64,000 nucleotides of DNA from Elusimicrobia bacterium HGW-Elusimicrobia-1 (lineage in GTDB: Bacteria > Elusimicrobiota > Endomicrobiia > PHAN01), in the NCBI GenBank assembly GCA_002841695.1, contig PHAN01000005.1:31664-95663 (forward strand). The letters run 5' to 3'. Shown piece after piece: positions 32,691-41,750 of the stretch. Numbering within the stretch: position 1 is the first letter of the stretch; each line of letters opens with the position of its first letter. The translations under genes were made by a program, and so were the position numbers. The notes beneath the pieces were generated by a model. It worked only from the letters and a program-made list of their open reading frames with translations, searched no databases and was not told where the DNA came from.

Positions 32691-34828
32691 CTATACGCCG
32701 CCGGAAAATCGAACGACGAATCCATACTTTTGTAAAGTTCGTTTATGTGAGTCAGAAATTCCCGTGCCGATGCGACATCCGCCGCGCGCCTTGCGGCGGC
32801 ATCCCCGGCCTTTTTGTCGTCGGACGATGTCTCGCCGCTCAAAGCGTCGTAAAAAAATTTAAGTTCGCCGTATCTCGACGGCGAAATGCCCGCGTCGACA
32901 AAATGTTTACTGAAATCCGCGAAGGCCTCGGCGGCGGTTTCAGGGTCGGCGCCTTTGACGACGAGAAGCGCTCTGGCCGAATAGAAAACGGCTTTTTTTA
33001 TTTCGTCGACGGAATAAGCCGCAGAGGCGTTATCCAGCGCGATTTTTGCGTCGATAAGGTCGGACTCTATCATATCGAGAATGCCCGCGCCGCATTCTCC
33101 GGGCCCGGTGCCCTCAAGCGAAAACTCATCGTCTCTGCCCCAGTCGACGTAGAAATTTCTGTCTTCGCCGTACGACGGCACGCGCGTATGTTTCGGCGCT
33201 ATATCGCCGGCGATACCCGCCGCATATTTACCGACGACGGCGGCTGCCGCGTCCCCATCGGAGAACTTTTGAGCGAGCGCGGACAGAAACTCTTTTAAGA
33301 AAGCCGGCATGTTTCGCGCCGGTATTAAAATTCCCGTGTCGCGGGCAAAGGACACTTTGCCTTCCGCGACGCCTCCTCCGACGAGGAGTTTATAAAACGG
33401 CGCAGGCCGGTTTTCGATTCTTCTGACCATCCCGTGAAAAGACACAAGCCCCAGCGGATGACGGGCGCAGGCATTCGGGCAGCCGTTTATTTTAATGTTG
33501 ATTCCTTTAAATATATGTTCCATGGGACGAAAAGATTTAAGCGTCATTTCCAGCTCCCGCGCCAGAGCGGGCGAGTTCAAAAGACCCAGATTGCATGTCG
33601 CCGCGCCTTTGCAGGCGGTTATGTCCAGGAGCGTATCGGGATAAAGAAAATCGTACGGCGCGTTTTCCGGCGACGTCTTCAGCGCGTCTTTCAGCCCGAC
33701 GAATAACTTGTGGACGTCGTCTTTTCTTACGTTCGTTATGTATAGGTTCTGATTCTGCGACACGCGAAGTTCCGTCGCGTCGCCGAACGATTCCGCCAGC
33801 GCGGCGATTTTTTCGGCGAACGCCGCGTCTATGTCGCCCCGCGGAATTCTCAGTTTCACCGCGACGAAACCTTCCTGCTTTTGCCCGACGGTATTAAACT
33901 CAAGAAAATCGCGATAATCGTCGCCGTCCTCTGCGTCGCTTCCACGCGACGGACCTTCGGCCGAGGCGCTTGCGAACCCTGCGTTTCTTAAATTATCGAC
34001 GGTGCGCGCGACTTTAAGCGCTTTTATTTCGTCAGCGTAATATTTTCTGAAAGTGTCGAAGCCGATATCCTGTATCAAGAATCTCAGACGGTTGCGGTGC
34101 TTGTTTCTTCTGTCGCCTCTTTTATAGAAGACGCTCTTTACGGCCTCGGCGACGTATCCGGCGTCTTCCGCCGGCACGAACTCCTCCAGAACCGCGCCTT
34201 TTGCGGAATGCGCTCCCATACCTCCGCCGGCCCATACGCGATAGCCGGACGCGGCGTCTTTCGTCGAAGCGATAAAGCCCGCGTCGTTAACTCTGCATCC
34301 GGCGCAGTCGATATCGCACCCGGAAAAAGCCATCTTTAATTTGCGCGGAAGGGTGTATGAGTCGTCCTCGGCGATAAGCCGCTCCGTCAGAGCGACGGCG
34401 TCGGGCCGCACGTCGAATATCTCGTCTTTGCAGACACCCGCCAAAGCGCAGACCGTGATATTTCTTATGGTATTTCCGCCGCCGCCGCGCGAAGACAAAT
34501 CGTAATCGGCCAGATACTCGTGTATCTTTATTATGTCTTCGGCGCGGACTTCGTGAATCTGAACGTCCTGCCTTGTCGTCAGATGAAGCGAGGCGTTGCC
34601 GTATTCTTTGGAGCAATGGGCCAAAGCGCGGAGTTGCAACGGAGTCAGAGTGCCGCCGGCGACGCGGATTCTGGACATAAAGAGTTTGCCGCCGCGGTGG
34701 CTGTAATTTCCCCACGGCACGCGCACGCCGGTAAACCGCGCCCAGGACGTCGCGCCGGATATGAAATCGCGCACGGCATCGCCGTATTTGCCGATTTGGC
34801 TCTTTATAGAATCCGGAAGTTTGAACAT
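32672..34828 (-). CDS. sir: Ferredoxin-dependent siroheme sulfite (or nitrite) reductase with C-terminal extension
   Basis: Reduces sulfite to sulfide with six electrons. A 718-aa protein holding the two ferredoxin-like half domains and the paired sirohaem domains; the [4Fe-4S]-siroheme cysteines lie in ITACKGAATCNLGLL and NGCPNACARH (about 440-485). An earlier cysteine set (SGCDIDCAGCRV, about 170) is in the pseudo-symmetric half. The last 150 residues are a helical extension that resembles HEPN-type bundles and is not needed for catalysis. Its position between the APS reductase block and the carrier-protein genes makes sulfite the likely substrate. Confidence 0.93.
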   Translation of the reverse strand: MFKLPDSIKSQIGKYGDAVRDFISGATSWARFTGVRVPWGNYSHRGGKLFMSRIRVAGGTLTPLQLRALAHCSKEYGNASLHLTTRQDVQIHEVRAEDIIKIHEYLADYDLSSRGGGGNTIRNITVCALAGVCKDEIFDVRPDAVALTERLIAEDDSYTLPRKLKMAFSGCDIDCAGCRVNDAGFIASTKDAASGYRVWAGGGMGAHSAKGAVLEEFVPAEDAGYVAEAVKSVFYKRGDRRNKHRNRLRFLIQDIGFDTFRKYYADEIKALKVARTVDNLRNAGFASASAEGPSRGSDAEDGDDYRDFLEFNTVGQKQEGFVAVKLRIPRGDIDAAFAEKIAALAESFGDATELRVSQNQNLYITNVRKDDVHKLFVGLKDALKTSPENAPYDFLYPDTLLDITACKGAATCNLGLLNSPALARELEMTLKSFRPMEHIFKGINIKINGCPNACARHPLGLVSFHGMVRRIENRPAPFYKLLVGGGVAEGKVSFARDTGILIPARNMPAFLKEFLSALAQKFSDGDAAAAVVGKYAAGIAGDIAPKHTRVPSYGEDRNFYVDWGRDDEFSLEGTGPGECGAGILDMIESDLIDAKIALDNASAAYSVDEIKKAVFYSARALLVVKGADPETAAEAFADFSKHFVDAGISPSRYGELKFFYDALSGETSSDDKKAGDAAARRAADVASAREFLTHINELYKSMDSSFDFPAAYRRANSK

Positions 34829-34850
34829 AATTTGCGCTCTCGCGGGCCCG

Positions 34851-35243
34851 TCACAGGGCGGTTAAATCCTCGTTACTGACTTCTCCCGATACGATACGGA
34901 ACGCCTTTATCGAGCGAACTCCCGATGCCAGCGACGCTATGACATAAACTATGCCCGGGTCGCAGGCCAGGCGTATGTCTTCCTCAGACGGACGAGCGGG
35001 CGTGGCCGGATGCGTGTGATAAACCGCCAGAATCCCGAGTCCCGCATTTCTTGCGCGGCGCATGACGTCGAATTGTTCTTTGGGGTCCATCGTGAAATGC
35101 TCGGCGCTTCGCTCGGTATTTTTTATCGGATAATCTTCCGTCGCCGTATCGCCGCTTCCCGCGATATAGCCGCATATTTCAACGGGGGCTTCCGCTTCGC
35201 CCCGCGCGAATATCCGCCCGATTAAATCTTTTTTTATTTTCAT
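34851..35243 (-). CDS. hcyD: JAMM/MPN metalloprotease, sulfur-carrier processing (HcyD-like)
   Basis: A 130-aa single-domain JAMM protease with the full zinc motif: Glu in APVEICGYIAG, then YHTHPATPARPSEED. In the route described for Wolinella succinogenes, such a protease trims the C-terminus of a ThiS-like carrier to expose Gly-Gly. Here the carrier at 37502 ends GGGR, which would need just this trimming. An alternative is the actinobacterial Mec type, which releases cysteine from the carrier. It lies 22 bp upstream of sir in the same direction. Confidence 0.88.
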   Translation of the reverse strand: MKIKKDLIGRIFARGEAEAPVEICGYIAGSGDTATEDYPIKNTERSAEHFTMDPKEQFDVMRRARNAGLGILAVYHTHPATPARPSEEDIRLACDPGIVYVIASLASGVRSIKAFRIVSGEVSNEDLTAL

Positions 35244-35268
35244 ATTTCTCCGCGTTTTCTCACCATAC

Positions 35269-35417
35269 TGTCATTCCCGCCCATTATGTCATTCCCGCGA
35301 AAGCGGGAATCCAGACGCCGTTCCTGTGTAAACGGGAATCCAGAATTTAAAGTTATAGTAGATTCCCGATAACGACCCCCGATAAAGACATTCGAGGGCA
35401 GGCATTCGGGAATGACA
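35269..35417. repeat. 149-bp MITE-like element with TGTCATTCCCG ends
   Basis: Terminal inverted repeats TGTCATTCCCG (35269-35279) and CGGGAATGACA (35407-35417) with an internal extra copy of the same end near 35287 and an internal CGCGAAAGCG hairpin. It sits between hcyF and hcyD. Elements of this CATTCCCG type are widely scattered in bacterial genomes. Confidence 0.7.
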
Positions 35418-35467
35418 TTTTTGGGACAGACCCCCGCAAAGAACAAATATACCGGAGTAAAATTTTT

Positions 35468-36271
35468 TCATTTCCGTTTCAAATCGCAAGACGCCTGTTC
35501 GTAGTCCTTCAACTCTTTTATCGTCGGAGAATCGCCGCAGACGGGACATTCGGGATCGCGCTTTATGTTGACAGTCCGAAAATCCATCGTGAAGGCGTTG
35601 AATATAAGAAGCCGCCCGCTCAGCAGTTCACCCTTTCCCGTCAGAAATTTAAGCGCTTCGGCGGCCTGAATGGTTCCGAGCATTCCGGCGACGGCTCCCA
35701 GCACTCCCGCCTGCGAACAAGTCGGAACGGCGTCGGGCGGAGGAGGCGCCTTGAAAACGCACCGGTAGCACGCCTGCCCCGAAACGTACGTCATTGTCTG
35801 GCCGTCGAAACGCAAGATTCCGCCGTGCGAAAAGGGTTTGAGCGACATGACGCAGGCGTCGTTTATCAGAAACTTCGCCGGAAAATTGTCCGTGCCGTCT
35901 ATGACGAAATCATAGTCCTTTATCACGTCGGTTATGTCCGCGGCGGAAACCCTTTTTTGATAAGTTCTCACTTCGACGCGAGGGTTTATGAGTTTTATTT
36001 TTTCGGCAGCGGAAACGACCTTGGCGCGGCCGACGTCGGGCGTAAAATGGATGACCTGACGCTGAAGATTGGTTACGTCCACATTGTCGCCGTCGACGAT
36101 ACCGATGGTTCCTACGCCGGCGGCGGCAAGATAAAGCGCCGCAGGCGCCCCCAGACCTCCGGCGCCTATTATCAGGATTTTGCCGGCGATTATCTTTTCC
36201 TGCCCCTCGACGCCGATGTCTTTTAGGATTATGTGCCTGCTGTATCTTTCGATTTGTTCGTCGGTAAGCAT
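35468..36271 (-). CDS. hcyF: E1-like carrier-protein adenylyltransferase (MoeB/ThiF/HcyF family)
   Basis: Adenylates the C-terminal Gly of a ThiS-type carrier so sulfur can be added. A 267-aa protein with LIIGAGGLGAPAALYLAAAG for nucleotide binding, DNVDVTNLQRQ, the catalytic region VIDGTDNFPAKFLIND, and the zinc cysteines CYRC and CPVC. Neither rhodanese domain nor other fusion is present. Context (carrier, PLP enzyme, JAMM protease, sulfite reductase) favours the methionine route over thiamine or molybdopterin, but sequence alone cannot exclude these. Confidence 0.9.
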   Translation of the reverse strand: MLTDEQIERYSRHIILKDIGVEGQEKIIAGKILIIGAGGLGAPAALYLAAAGVGTIGIVDGDNVDVTNLQRQVIHFTPDVGRAKVVSAAEKIKLINPRVEVRTYQKRVSAADITDVIKDYDFVIDGTDNFPAKFLINDACVMSLKPFSHGGILRFDGQTMTYVSGQACYRCVFKAPPPPDAVPTCSQAGVLGAVAGMLGTIQAAEALKFLTGKGELLSGRLLIFNAFTMDFRTVNIKRDPECPVCGDSPTIKELKDYEQASCDLKRK

Positions 36272-36275
36272 ATAA

Positions 36276-37502
36276 TCAGTTCTCCAATGCCTGAGCGATG
36301 TCGGCTGTTATATCCTCGATGTCTTCTATGCCCGAAGAAATCCTCACAAGAGTGTCCGGCACACCCATTTCGATACGCAAATCCGGCGGATACTCGCAGA
36401 ATATAGTCGACGCCGGATGTATGGCCAGGGTCTTGTTGTCGTTGATGTTGGTGGCGCGCCTCACGAGTTTGAGCTTGTCCAGAAACGAAAAACACTCTTT
36501 TTTCGACGACAACTCGAAGGTCAGCATTGCCCCGCATTTTGCGCCGAACTGCGCCGCGGCGACTTTGTAAAACGGCGAACTTTCAAGTCCCGGATAGTTC
36601 ACGCGGACGACTTTTCCGTTGCCTTCAAGAAACTTTGCGACGGCCAGAGTGTTGGCGCACGACTTGTCGGCCCTCATGGCCAGCGTTTCGAGCCCCACGC
36701 TTTGCAAATACGCGTTGTGCGGCGACAGACACGCGCCGAGATTGCGGTAAACTTCGCGTTTAAGTTTGGTGATGAACGTAAAAGGCCCCTGCTTTTTGGC
36801 GTCGGCGGCGAGTTTGGGTATGCGCCGCCAGTCGTATGTGCCGTGGTCTATTATGATTCCTCCGACGGACGTCGCGCCGCCGGAAATATATTTCGTGCTC
36901 GACAGCGCCTCGACGTCAACGCCGAAGTCCCTCGCGTTAAATAAATAAATCGGCGTGACCGTCGTGTCGCACATAAGAAGTATTCCGTGTTTTTTGGCGA
37001 TGAGCGACAGCGCTTTTGCGTCGGCGACTTCGAGCTGCGGATTCGTTATCGTCTCAAAATAAATCGCGCGGGTGTTTTCGTCTATGAGCTTCTCGACGGT
37101 TTCGGGGCGGGAAAAATCGGCGTATCTGGTTTCGAGTCCCCATTGTCCGAGCGTATTTTTGAAAAGCGAAAAAGTGTTGCCGAATATGTATTTCGTCGTG
37201 ATTATGTTATCGCCTTTTTGGGCGATGTTCATAACGGTGTCGGCTATCGCGGCCATTCCCGACGAAACGGCCGCCACGGCGAACGCCCCCGAAACATTTT
37301 TAATCTTTTGTTCGAGATGCTCGACGGTGGGGTTCGTAATCCTCGAATAAACATGCCGCGGCTTGCGCCCCATAAAAGCGTCTTCGATGTCCGAGGCGCT
37401 GTCGAACTCGAAAGTCACGGAATCGTAAACCGGAAAGTTAAGCGCTCCGTGCGCGTCCTTCTTCAAAAAAGGCGCGTGAATGGCTTTGGTCGTAAATCCC
37501 AT
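36276..37502 (-). CDS. metY: O-acetylhomoserine sulfhydrylase-type PLP enzyme (Cys/Met metabolism)
   Basis: A 408-aa member of the Cys/Met PLP-dependent family. YSRITNPTVEHLEQKI, SSGMAAIAD, the cofactor Asp in LLMCDTTVTPIY and the PLP Lys in SSTKYISGGATS are visible. In the carrier-protein route it transfers sulfur from the carrier thiocarboxylate to an activated homoserine, giving homocysteine. Cystathionine synthase or lyase activity is possible from the family alone. It starts inside the hcyS stop (1-bp overlap) and is followed by hcyF 4 bp later, which ties it to the carrier system. Confidence 0.88.
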   Translation of the reverse strand: MGFTTKAIHAPFLKKDAHGALNFPVYDSVTFEFDSASDIEDAFMGRKPRHVYSRITNPTVEHLEQKIKNVSGAFAVAAVSSGMAAIADTVMNIAQKGDNIITTKYIFGNTFSLFKNTLGQWGLETRYADFSRPETVEKLIDENTRAIYFETITNPQLEVADAKALSLIAKKHGILLMCDTTVTPIYLFNARDFGVDVEALSSTKYISGGATSVGGIIIDHGTYDWRRIPKLAADAKKQGPFTFITKLKREVYRNLGACLSPHNAYLQSVGLETLAMRADKSCANTLAVAKFLEGNGKVVRVNYPGLESSPFYKVAAAQFGAKCGAMLTFELSSKKECFSFLDKLKLVRRATNINDNKTLAIHPASTIFCEYPPDLRIEMGVPDTLVRISSGIEDIEDITADIAQALEN

Positions 37503-37711
37503 TATCTCCCCCCGCCCATAAAATATAAAAAATCTATTTCGTCATTTTCTTTTACGACGGTGGAGCCGAAATTATCGCGCTTTACAAACTCGCCGTTTAG
37601 TTGAACGCTCACCATATCGGGCATCTCGACTTTGTTTAACGCAAGCAACGCCGCCACGGTAACGCCATCCGCGATTTCCTGCGGGTTTCCGTTAACTTTG
37701 ATTTTAGGCAT
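37502..37711 (-). CDS. hcyS: ThiS-like sulfur carrier protein ending in GGGR
   Basis: A 69-aa ubiquitin-fold carrier: MPKIKVNGNPQEIADG at the start, VSVQLNGEFVKR in the middle, and the end DFLYFMGGGR. Mature carriers end in Gly-Gly; the extra Arg here blocks activation until removed, matching the neighbouring JAMM protease. The gene is first of the block hcyS-metY-hcyF-hcyD, and lies next to sulfite reductase, which could supply sulfide. It may also serve thiamine synthesis, but no thiG is nearby. Confidence 0.88.
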   Translation of the reverse strand: MPKIKVNGNPQEIADGVTVAALLALNKVEMPDMVSVQLNGEFVKRDNFGSTVVKENDEIDFLYFMGGGR

Positions 37712-37732
37712 ATCATCTCCCTATATAATGAG

Positions 37733-37856
37733 ATTGTTGAAAAAGTCCACTTGGCCGTCATTGCGAGGAATGTAATGACGAAGTAGGGACGGGTCGCGAC
37801 CTGTCCCTACCAAAACGGCGGGGTCGCAATGACAAAACTACGAGTTTTTTCAATGG
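37733..37856. repeat. 124-bp inverted-repeat element (GTCATTGCG/CGCAATGAC)
   Basis: Imperfect outer ends ATTGTTGAAAAA and TTTTTTCAATGG, perfect inner arms GTCATTGCG (37757-37765) and CGCAATGAC (37825-37833), and a central near-palindrome AGGGACGGGTCGCGACCTGTCCCT split over 37785-37807. It lies between the Rrf2 gene and hcyS and could act as a transcript-end or processing hairpin. Confidence 0.7.
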
Positions 37857-37914
37857 TCACATAATAACAATGTCTATCGAAATAGTAATCTTAAATATTA
37901 AAAAAAATGGGCTG

Positions 37915-38364
37915 CTATATATTGTACTCAATCGCCCCGTGCGGCTCCATTTTGTTCGCCTCGGTTACCATATCCTGAAACGTGGTTTTATCGACGATAT
38001 CATTGGTCTTTTCGCGCACTTCGGCCCAAACTTTCTTAAAAGCGCACCTGCTCTCGAAACCGCATTTGAGATATGCCGAACAACTCACGCAGGCAATCGG
38101 CGCGGTCGTTCCGTCCATAAGCCGCACTATTTCTCCCAAAGTGATTTCGGAAGGATGCTTGGCCAAAGATACTCCGCCTCTGGGACCGCGAACCGTTTTG
38201 ATATATCCCGATCTCTTCAAAATAATTATGATCTGCTCCAGAAACTTCTCCGGTATATCCTGACGTTTGGAAATATCTTTTATACGCTCGATACCTTTGT
38301 TGTGCGTCGCCGCCAAATCGAGAATTATTTTAAGAGCGTAGTCACCCTTGAACGATATCCTCAT
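37915..38364 (-). CDS. Rrf2-family transcriptional regulator
   Basis: A 149-aa winged-helix regulator. [18 protein letters not shown] and the recognition region ([29 protein letters not shown]) are typical of Rrf2. Residues about 90-108 hold the cysteines [16 protein letters not shown], as in members that sense iron-sulfur clusters or cysteine status. It overlaps cysK by 4 bp; a CysK-Rrf2 pair recalls CymR of Firmicutes, which works as a complex with CysK. It probably controls this sulfur run through the operator at 39327-39349. Confidence 0.92.
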   Translation of the reverse strand: MRISFKGDYALKIILDLAATHNKGIERIKDISKRQDIPEKFLEQIIIILKRSGYIKTVRGPRGGVSLAKHPSEITLGEIVRLMDGTTAPIACVSCSAYLKCGFESRCAFKKVWAEVREKTNDIVDKTTFQDMVTEANKMEPHGAIEYNI

Positions 38365-39293
38365 ACTAAATCCTCAAAAAGCCATGTCGATAAATAACGC
38401 TCCCCCGAATCGGGCAGTATGACGACGATTGTTTTGCCTTTGTTTTCCACCCTTGAGGCGACTTCCAGGGCGGCGCACATTGCCGCGCCGCTTGAAATTC
38501 CGGCGAGAATTCCCTCTTCTTTGGCGAGTCTCACGGTCATAGCGCCGGATGCGGCGTCGTCGACGCGTATAATCTCATCGACGATTCCGCGGTTCAACAC
38601 CGACGGCACAAAACCCGCGCCGATACCCTGAATTTTATGCGGCCCGCAAATTCCTCCCGAAAGAACCGGCGACGCCTCCGGCTCGACCGCCACTATTTTT
38701 ATTTCCGGATTTTTCTTTTTAAGTCCCTCGCCTGCGCCGGTGATTGTTCCGCCCGTGCCGACGCCGGCCACGAAAATATCGACTTTACCGCCGGTATCGT
38801 TCCAGATTTCCTCGGCGGTGACGGTCATGTGAATCGCGGGGTTGGCGGGATTATCGAATTGCTGAAGCACGACGCTGCCCGGCGTATGCGCGGCAAGTTC
38901 GCGGGCTTTATCGATGGAACCCTGCATACCTTTGTGACCTTCGGTCAGGACGACTTCGGCGCCGAAGATTTTAAGTAATTGCCTTCTTTCTATACTCATC
39001 GTTTCGGGCATCGTCAATATAAGTTTATATCCGCGCGCGGCGGCCACAAAAGCCAGAGCGATGCCCGTATTGCCGGATGTCGGCTCGATTATCGTAGAGC
39101 CCTTTTTAAGAACTCCGCGCTTTTCGGCATCGTCAACCATAGAGACACCTATTCTGTCTTTTAAGCTTGAAAGCGGATTGAACGATTCAAGTTTTGCCAA
39201 AACTACGGCTCCGGAGCCCTTTGAAAGCTTGTTGATTTTTACAAGGGGCGTGTTGCCGGTTGTTTTTGTAACGTCGTCGAATATGCGTTGCAT
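38361..39293 (-). CDS. cysK: Cysteine synthase A (O-acetylserine sulfhydrylase)
   Basis: Makes cysteine from O-acetylserine and sulfide. At 310 aa the length is usual. The PLP Lys is in [11 protein letters not shown], the substrate loop is [12 protein letters not shown], the phosphate loop [12 protein letters not shown], and the end [13 protein letters not shown] motif reads [10 protein letters not shown]. It is the first gene after the strong promoter at 39356-39385, so it leads the whole sulfur run. The overlap with the Rrf2 gene suggests that CysK may act as its partner or sensor. Confidence 0.97.
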   Translation of the reverse strand: MQRIFDDVTKTTGNTPLVKINKLSKGSGAVVLAKLESFNPLSSLKDRIGVSMVDDAEKRGVLKKGSTIIEPTSGNTGIALAFVAAARGYKLILTMPETMSIERRQLLKIFGAEVVLTEGHKGMQGSIDKARELAAHTPGSVVLQQFDNPANPAIHMTVTAEEIWNDTGGKVDIFVAGVGTGGTITGAGEGLKKKNPEIKIVAVEPEASPVLSGGICGPHKIQGIGAGFVPSVLNRGIVDEIIRVDDAASGAMTVRLAKEEGILAGISSGAAMCAALEVASRVENKGKTIVVILPDSGERYLSTWLFEDLV

Positions 39294-39326
39294 TTTTAAC
39301 CTCTCAACCGAGACAAAAATATATAG

Positions 39327-39349
39327 TCGACTTTGTTTATCGACTTTGT
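39327..39349 (-). promoter_or_regulatory. Tandem operator candidate, two ACAAAGTCGA repeats
   Basis: Two direct copies (plus TCGACTTTGT at 39327-39336 and 39340-39349, 13 bp apart) lie just downstream of the -10 box, where a bound repressor would block initiation. The Rrf2 protein encoded in the operon is the obvious ligand. Confidence 0.55.
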
Positions 39350-39355
39350 ATGTAT

Positions 39356-39385
39356 ATTATAACATTTGGTAAAAGGTTTTGTCAA
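39356..39385 (-). promoter_or_regulatory. Strong sigma-70 promoter of the cysK sulfur run
   Basis: TTGACA complement at 39380-39385, an 18-nt spacer and TATAAT at 39356-39361 on the minus strand. Both hexamers match consensus. The remaining stretch to porB (39386-39559) holds no gene I can support. Confidence 0.85.
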
Positions 39386-39559
39386 GTGGGTTGTAAAATG
39401 CGTTTTTCGGAAAATCGGGGCGGGTAAAAGTCCGGAGGGCACAAGCGCCGGCAATTTCAGACGGAAGATTTTTTACATTAACGGTCGCGGGCCCCGCCAT
39501 TGAGCCGCCGGAGAAAAACGATGGCGCCCGACGAGGGCTCCGCGAAATGCGGCGGAGAT

Positions 39560-40483
39560 TTACGGCTGAGATTCGAGTTTCAGCAATTTCTCCCAGTTCG
39601 CGTCGACTTCCGCCTGGACGGATTTAAGAAGTTCGGCGTTGTCGGGACGGAACAAATGTTTGAAACGCGCCTGAGGTTTCAGGAATACGTCTATGGGTAG
39701 TTTTTCTTTGGGCTTGCGGCTGATTTTATATTTCCCGTTTTCGACTTCGTAAATCGGCCACATGCAGGTCTCTACGGCCAAGCGCCCCAGTTCCGTCGTG
39801 ATTTCCGGCGGATATCCCCACCCGAGCTGACACGGCTGCAGAATGTTTATGAACGTGGGTCCGTCGACGGCCAACGCTTTCTGGACCTTCGTCATAAAAT
39901 CGTTCCAGTGACCCACCACGGCCTGCGCAACATAAGCCATATTATGCGCGACCATTATTTTCGTGAGATCCTTTCGGAAATTGGTCTTGCCCTGTTTAAC
40001 ATTTCCCACGGGCTCGGTCGTGGTGTGCGCGCCGCGCGGAGTGGCGCTCGAACGCTGAACGCCGGTATTCATATACGCCTCGTTGTTGTAACAAATATAG
40101 AGCATTCTGTGACCGCGCTCGACGGCTCCCGATAAGGACTGAAATCCTATATCATAAGTTCCGCCGTCTCCGCCGAAAGTTATAAATCTTATGTCGTCTT
40201 TTATCTTTCCCTGACGTTTGAACGATTTGTATGCCGCTTCCATTCCGGAGCAAGTCGCCGCGGCGTTCTCGAAGGCCGAGTGAAACCAGTTCACTTTCCA
40301 CGACGAGTAGGGAAAAATCGTCGTTGCGACTTCCAGACACCCGGTTGCGTTCGCCACAACGACGGGAGTGTCGGCCGCCAAAAGGGCCTGACGCGCCATT
40401 ATCCCTGCGCCGCAGCCGGAGCACAGGCGGTGTCCGCCGGTAAAAAGTTCCTGCTTTTTCGCGATTTCTTTGAGATTAGCCAT
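39560..40483 (-). CDS. porB: Pyruvate:ferredoxin oxidoreductase, beta subunit
   Basis: The thiamine-diphosphate-binding subunit (307 aa). HRLCSGCGAGIMAR and ATGCLEV supply cluster and cofactor contacts; the TPP motif is FGGDGGTYDIG followed by YNNEAYMNTG. Four-subunit PFORs of this type make acetyl-CoA and reduced ferredoxin from pyruvate in anaerobes. It is last in the order porG-porD-porA-porB. Reduced ferredoxin from it could feed the sulfite reductase. Confidence 0.96.
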   Translation of the reverse strand: MANLKEIAKKQELFTGGHRLCSGCGAGIMARQALLAADTPVVVANATGCLEVATTIFPYSSWKVNWFHSAFENAAATCSGMEAAYKSFKRQGKIKDDIRFITFGGDGGTYDIGFQSLSGAVERGHRMLYICYNNEAYMNTGVQRSSATPRGAHTTTEPVGNVKQGKTNFRKDLTKIMVAHNMAYVAQAVVGHWNDFMTKVQKALAVDGPTFINILQPCQLGWGYPPEITTELGRLAVETCMWPIYEVENGKYKISRKPKEKLPIDVFLKPQARFKHLFRPDNAELLKSVQAEVDANWEKLLKLESQP

Positions 40484-40533
40484 TATTTTTCCTCTCGATG
40501 ACGCGCGATTGAATCCCGCGCGATGTCAGTCGA

Positions 40534-41733
40534 TTATTCTTCCCTCAGATTTATGAAGTTAAATAGATTTGCCGCGGAACCGGTCTTTGAAACAGCGGAC
40601 AAGTCGTCGTAAACTTTTTCGATATGCTCCGGCACTATGTCCCTTCCGCCCAGGCCGTAAACGTAAGAAACCGCCGGGATTTTTATTCCGGAAGAGTAGA
40701 GCGCCGACGTAATATCGGTGTAGATCGGCGGGCCGAAAGCGTTCGCCGAATCGGCGCGGTCAAGAATCGCCACGGCTTTAAGATTTTTGATGGCCGCGAC
40801 AATTTCCTTCCACGGAAACGGCCTGTAAACGCGAATTTTAAGCAGCCCTGCTTTAACTCCGCGGGTTCTGAGGTCGTCGACCACGGTTTTTGCCGTGCCG
40901 CAGGCCGAGCCGATGGCGATTATCGCCGTTTCGGCGTCGGACATTTTGTACGACTCGAAAAACCCGTATTCGCGGCCGAATTCTTTTTTGAAAGCGGCGG
41001 CAACTTCGGCTATCACCGGCAGCGAGCGTTCCATGGCGGCGGCAAGTTGTCTGCGGTGCTCGAAATAATAATCTTGAAGATCCACCGCGCCCAGCGTGTA
41101 GGGATTTTTTATATCGAGCAGATAACGCGAGGGATTATAATCGCCGACGAACTTTTTGACCTCGTCGTCGCCGAGCATCTCTATGGCTTCCATGCAATGG
41201 CTTATTATGAACCCGTCGGTCATAACCATCGCCGGAAGTTTCACGCGCCCGTCCTCGGCGATTTTAACGGCCGCAATGAGATTGTCGTAGGCCTCCTGAG
41301 AATTTTCGGAATAAATCTGTATCCATCCGGCGTCGCGGGCGCCCATAGTGTCGGAATGATCCCCGTGAATGTTCAAAGGGGCCGAGAGCGCGCGATTGAC
41401 GACGGACATCGTTATGGGCAGACGAAGGCCCGACGCGATATAAATCATCTCCCACATAAGGGCAAACCCTTGAGACGACGTGGCCGTCATGGCGCGGGCC
41501 CCGGCGGCCGAAGCGCCGATGCAGGCCGACATGGACGAGTGCTCGCTCTCGACTGGAACAAACTCGGTTTTCACCAGCCCGTCCGCGACAAACTGCGAGA
41601 ATATCTGCACGATTTCCGTCGACGGCGTAATGGGGTAGGCCGCCACCACGTCGGGATTTATCTGGCGCATGGCCTCGGCCATGGCCTCGTTGCCGGTCTT
41701 TGCGACTAAATTCTTTTTGGTTGCTGTCGTCAT
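40534..41733 (-). CDS. porA: Pyruvate:ferredoxin oxidoreductase, alpha subunit
   Basis: A 399-aa subunit starting at 41733 (MTTATKKNLVAKTGNEAMAE), chosen because GGGAGA lies 7 nt upstream; the longer frame overlaps porD. It shows NEAMAEAMRQINPDVVAAYPITPST, ATSSQGFALMWE and VNRALSAPLNIHGDHSD, as expected for the pyrimidine-binding and CoA-contact domains of PorA. A pyruvate substrate is likely but related 2-oxoacid oxidoreductases share these features. Confidence 0.95.
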   Translation of the reverse strand: MTTATKKNLVAKTGNEAMAEAMRQINPDVVAAYPITPSTEIVQIFSQFVADGLVKTEFVPVESEHSSMSACIGASAAGARAMTATSSQGFALMWEMIYIASGLRLPITMSVVNRALSAPLNIHGDHSDTMGARDAGWIQIYSENSQEAYDNLIAAVKIAEDGRVKLPAMVMTDGFIISHCMEAIEMLGDDEVKKFVGDYNPSRYLLDIKNPYTLGAVDLQDYYFEHRRQLAAAMERSLPVIAEVAAAFKKEFGREYGFFESYKMSDAETAIIAIGSACGTAKTVVDDLRTRGVKAGLLKIRVYRPFPWKEIVAAIKNLKAVAILDRADSANAFGPPIYTDITSALYSSGIKIPAVSYVYGLGGRDIVPEHIEKVYDDLSAVSKTGSAANLFNFINLREE

Positions 41734-41750
41734 TATATTTCTCCCGAAGA

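Noticed and set aside
40624..41709. Long plus-strand open frame of 361 codons
   Set aside because: It lies entirely antisense to porA, which has clear family motifs, and has no ribosome site or recognisable domain; GC-rich codon use opens such frames.
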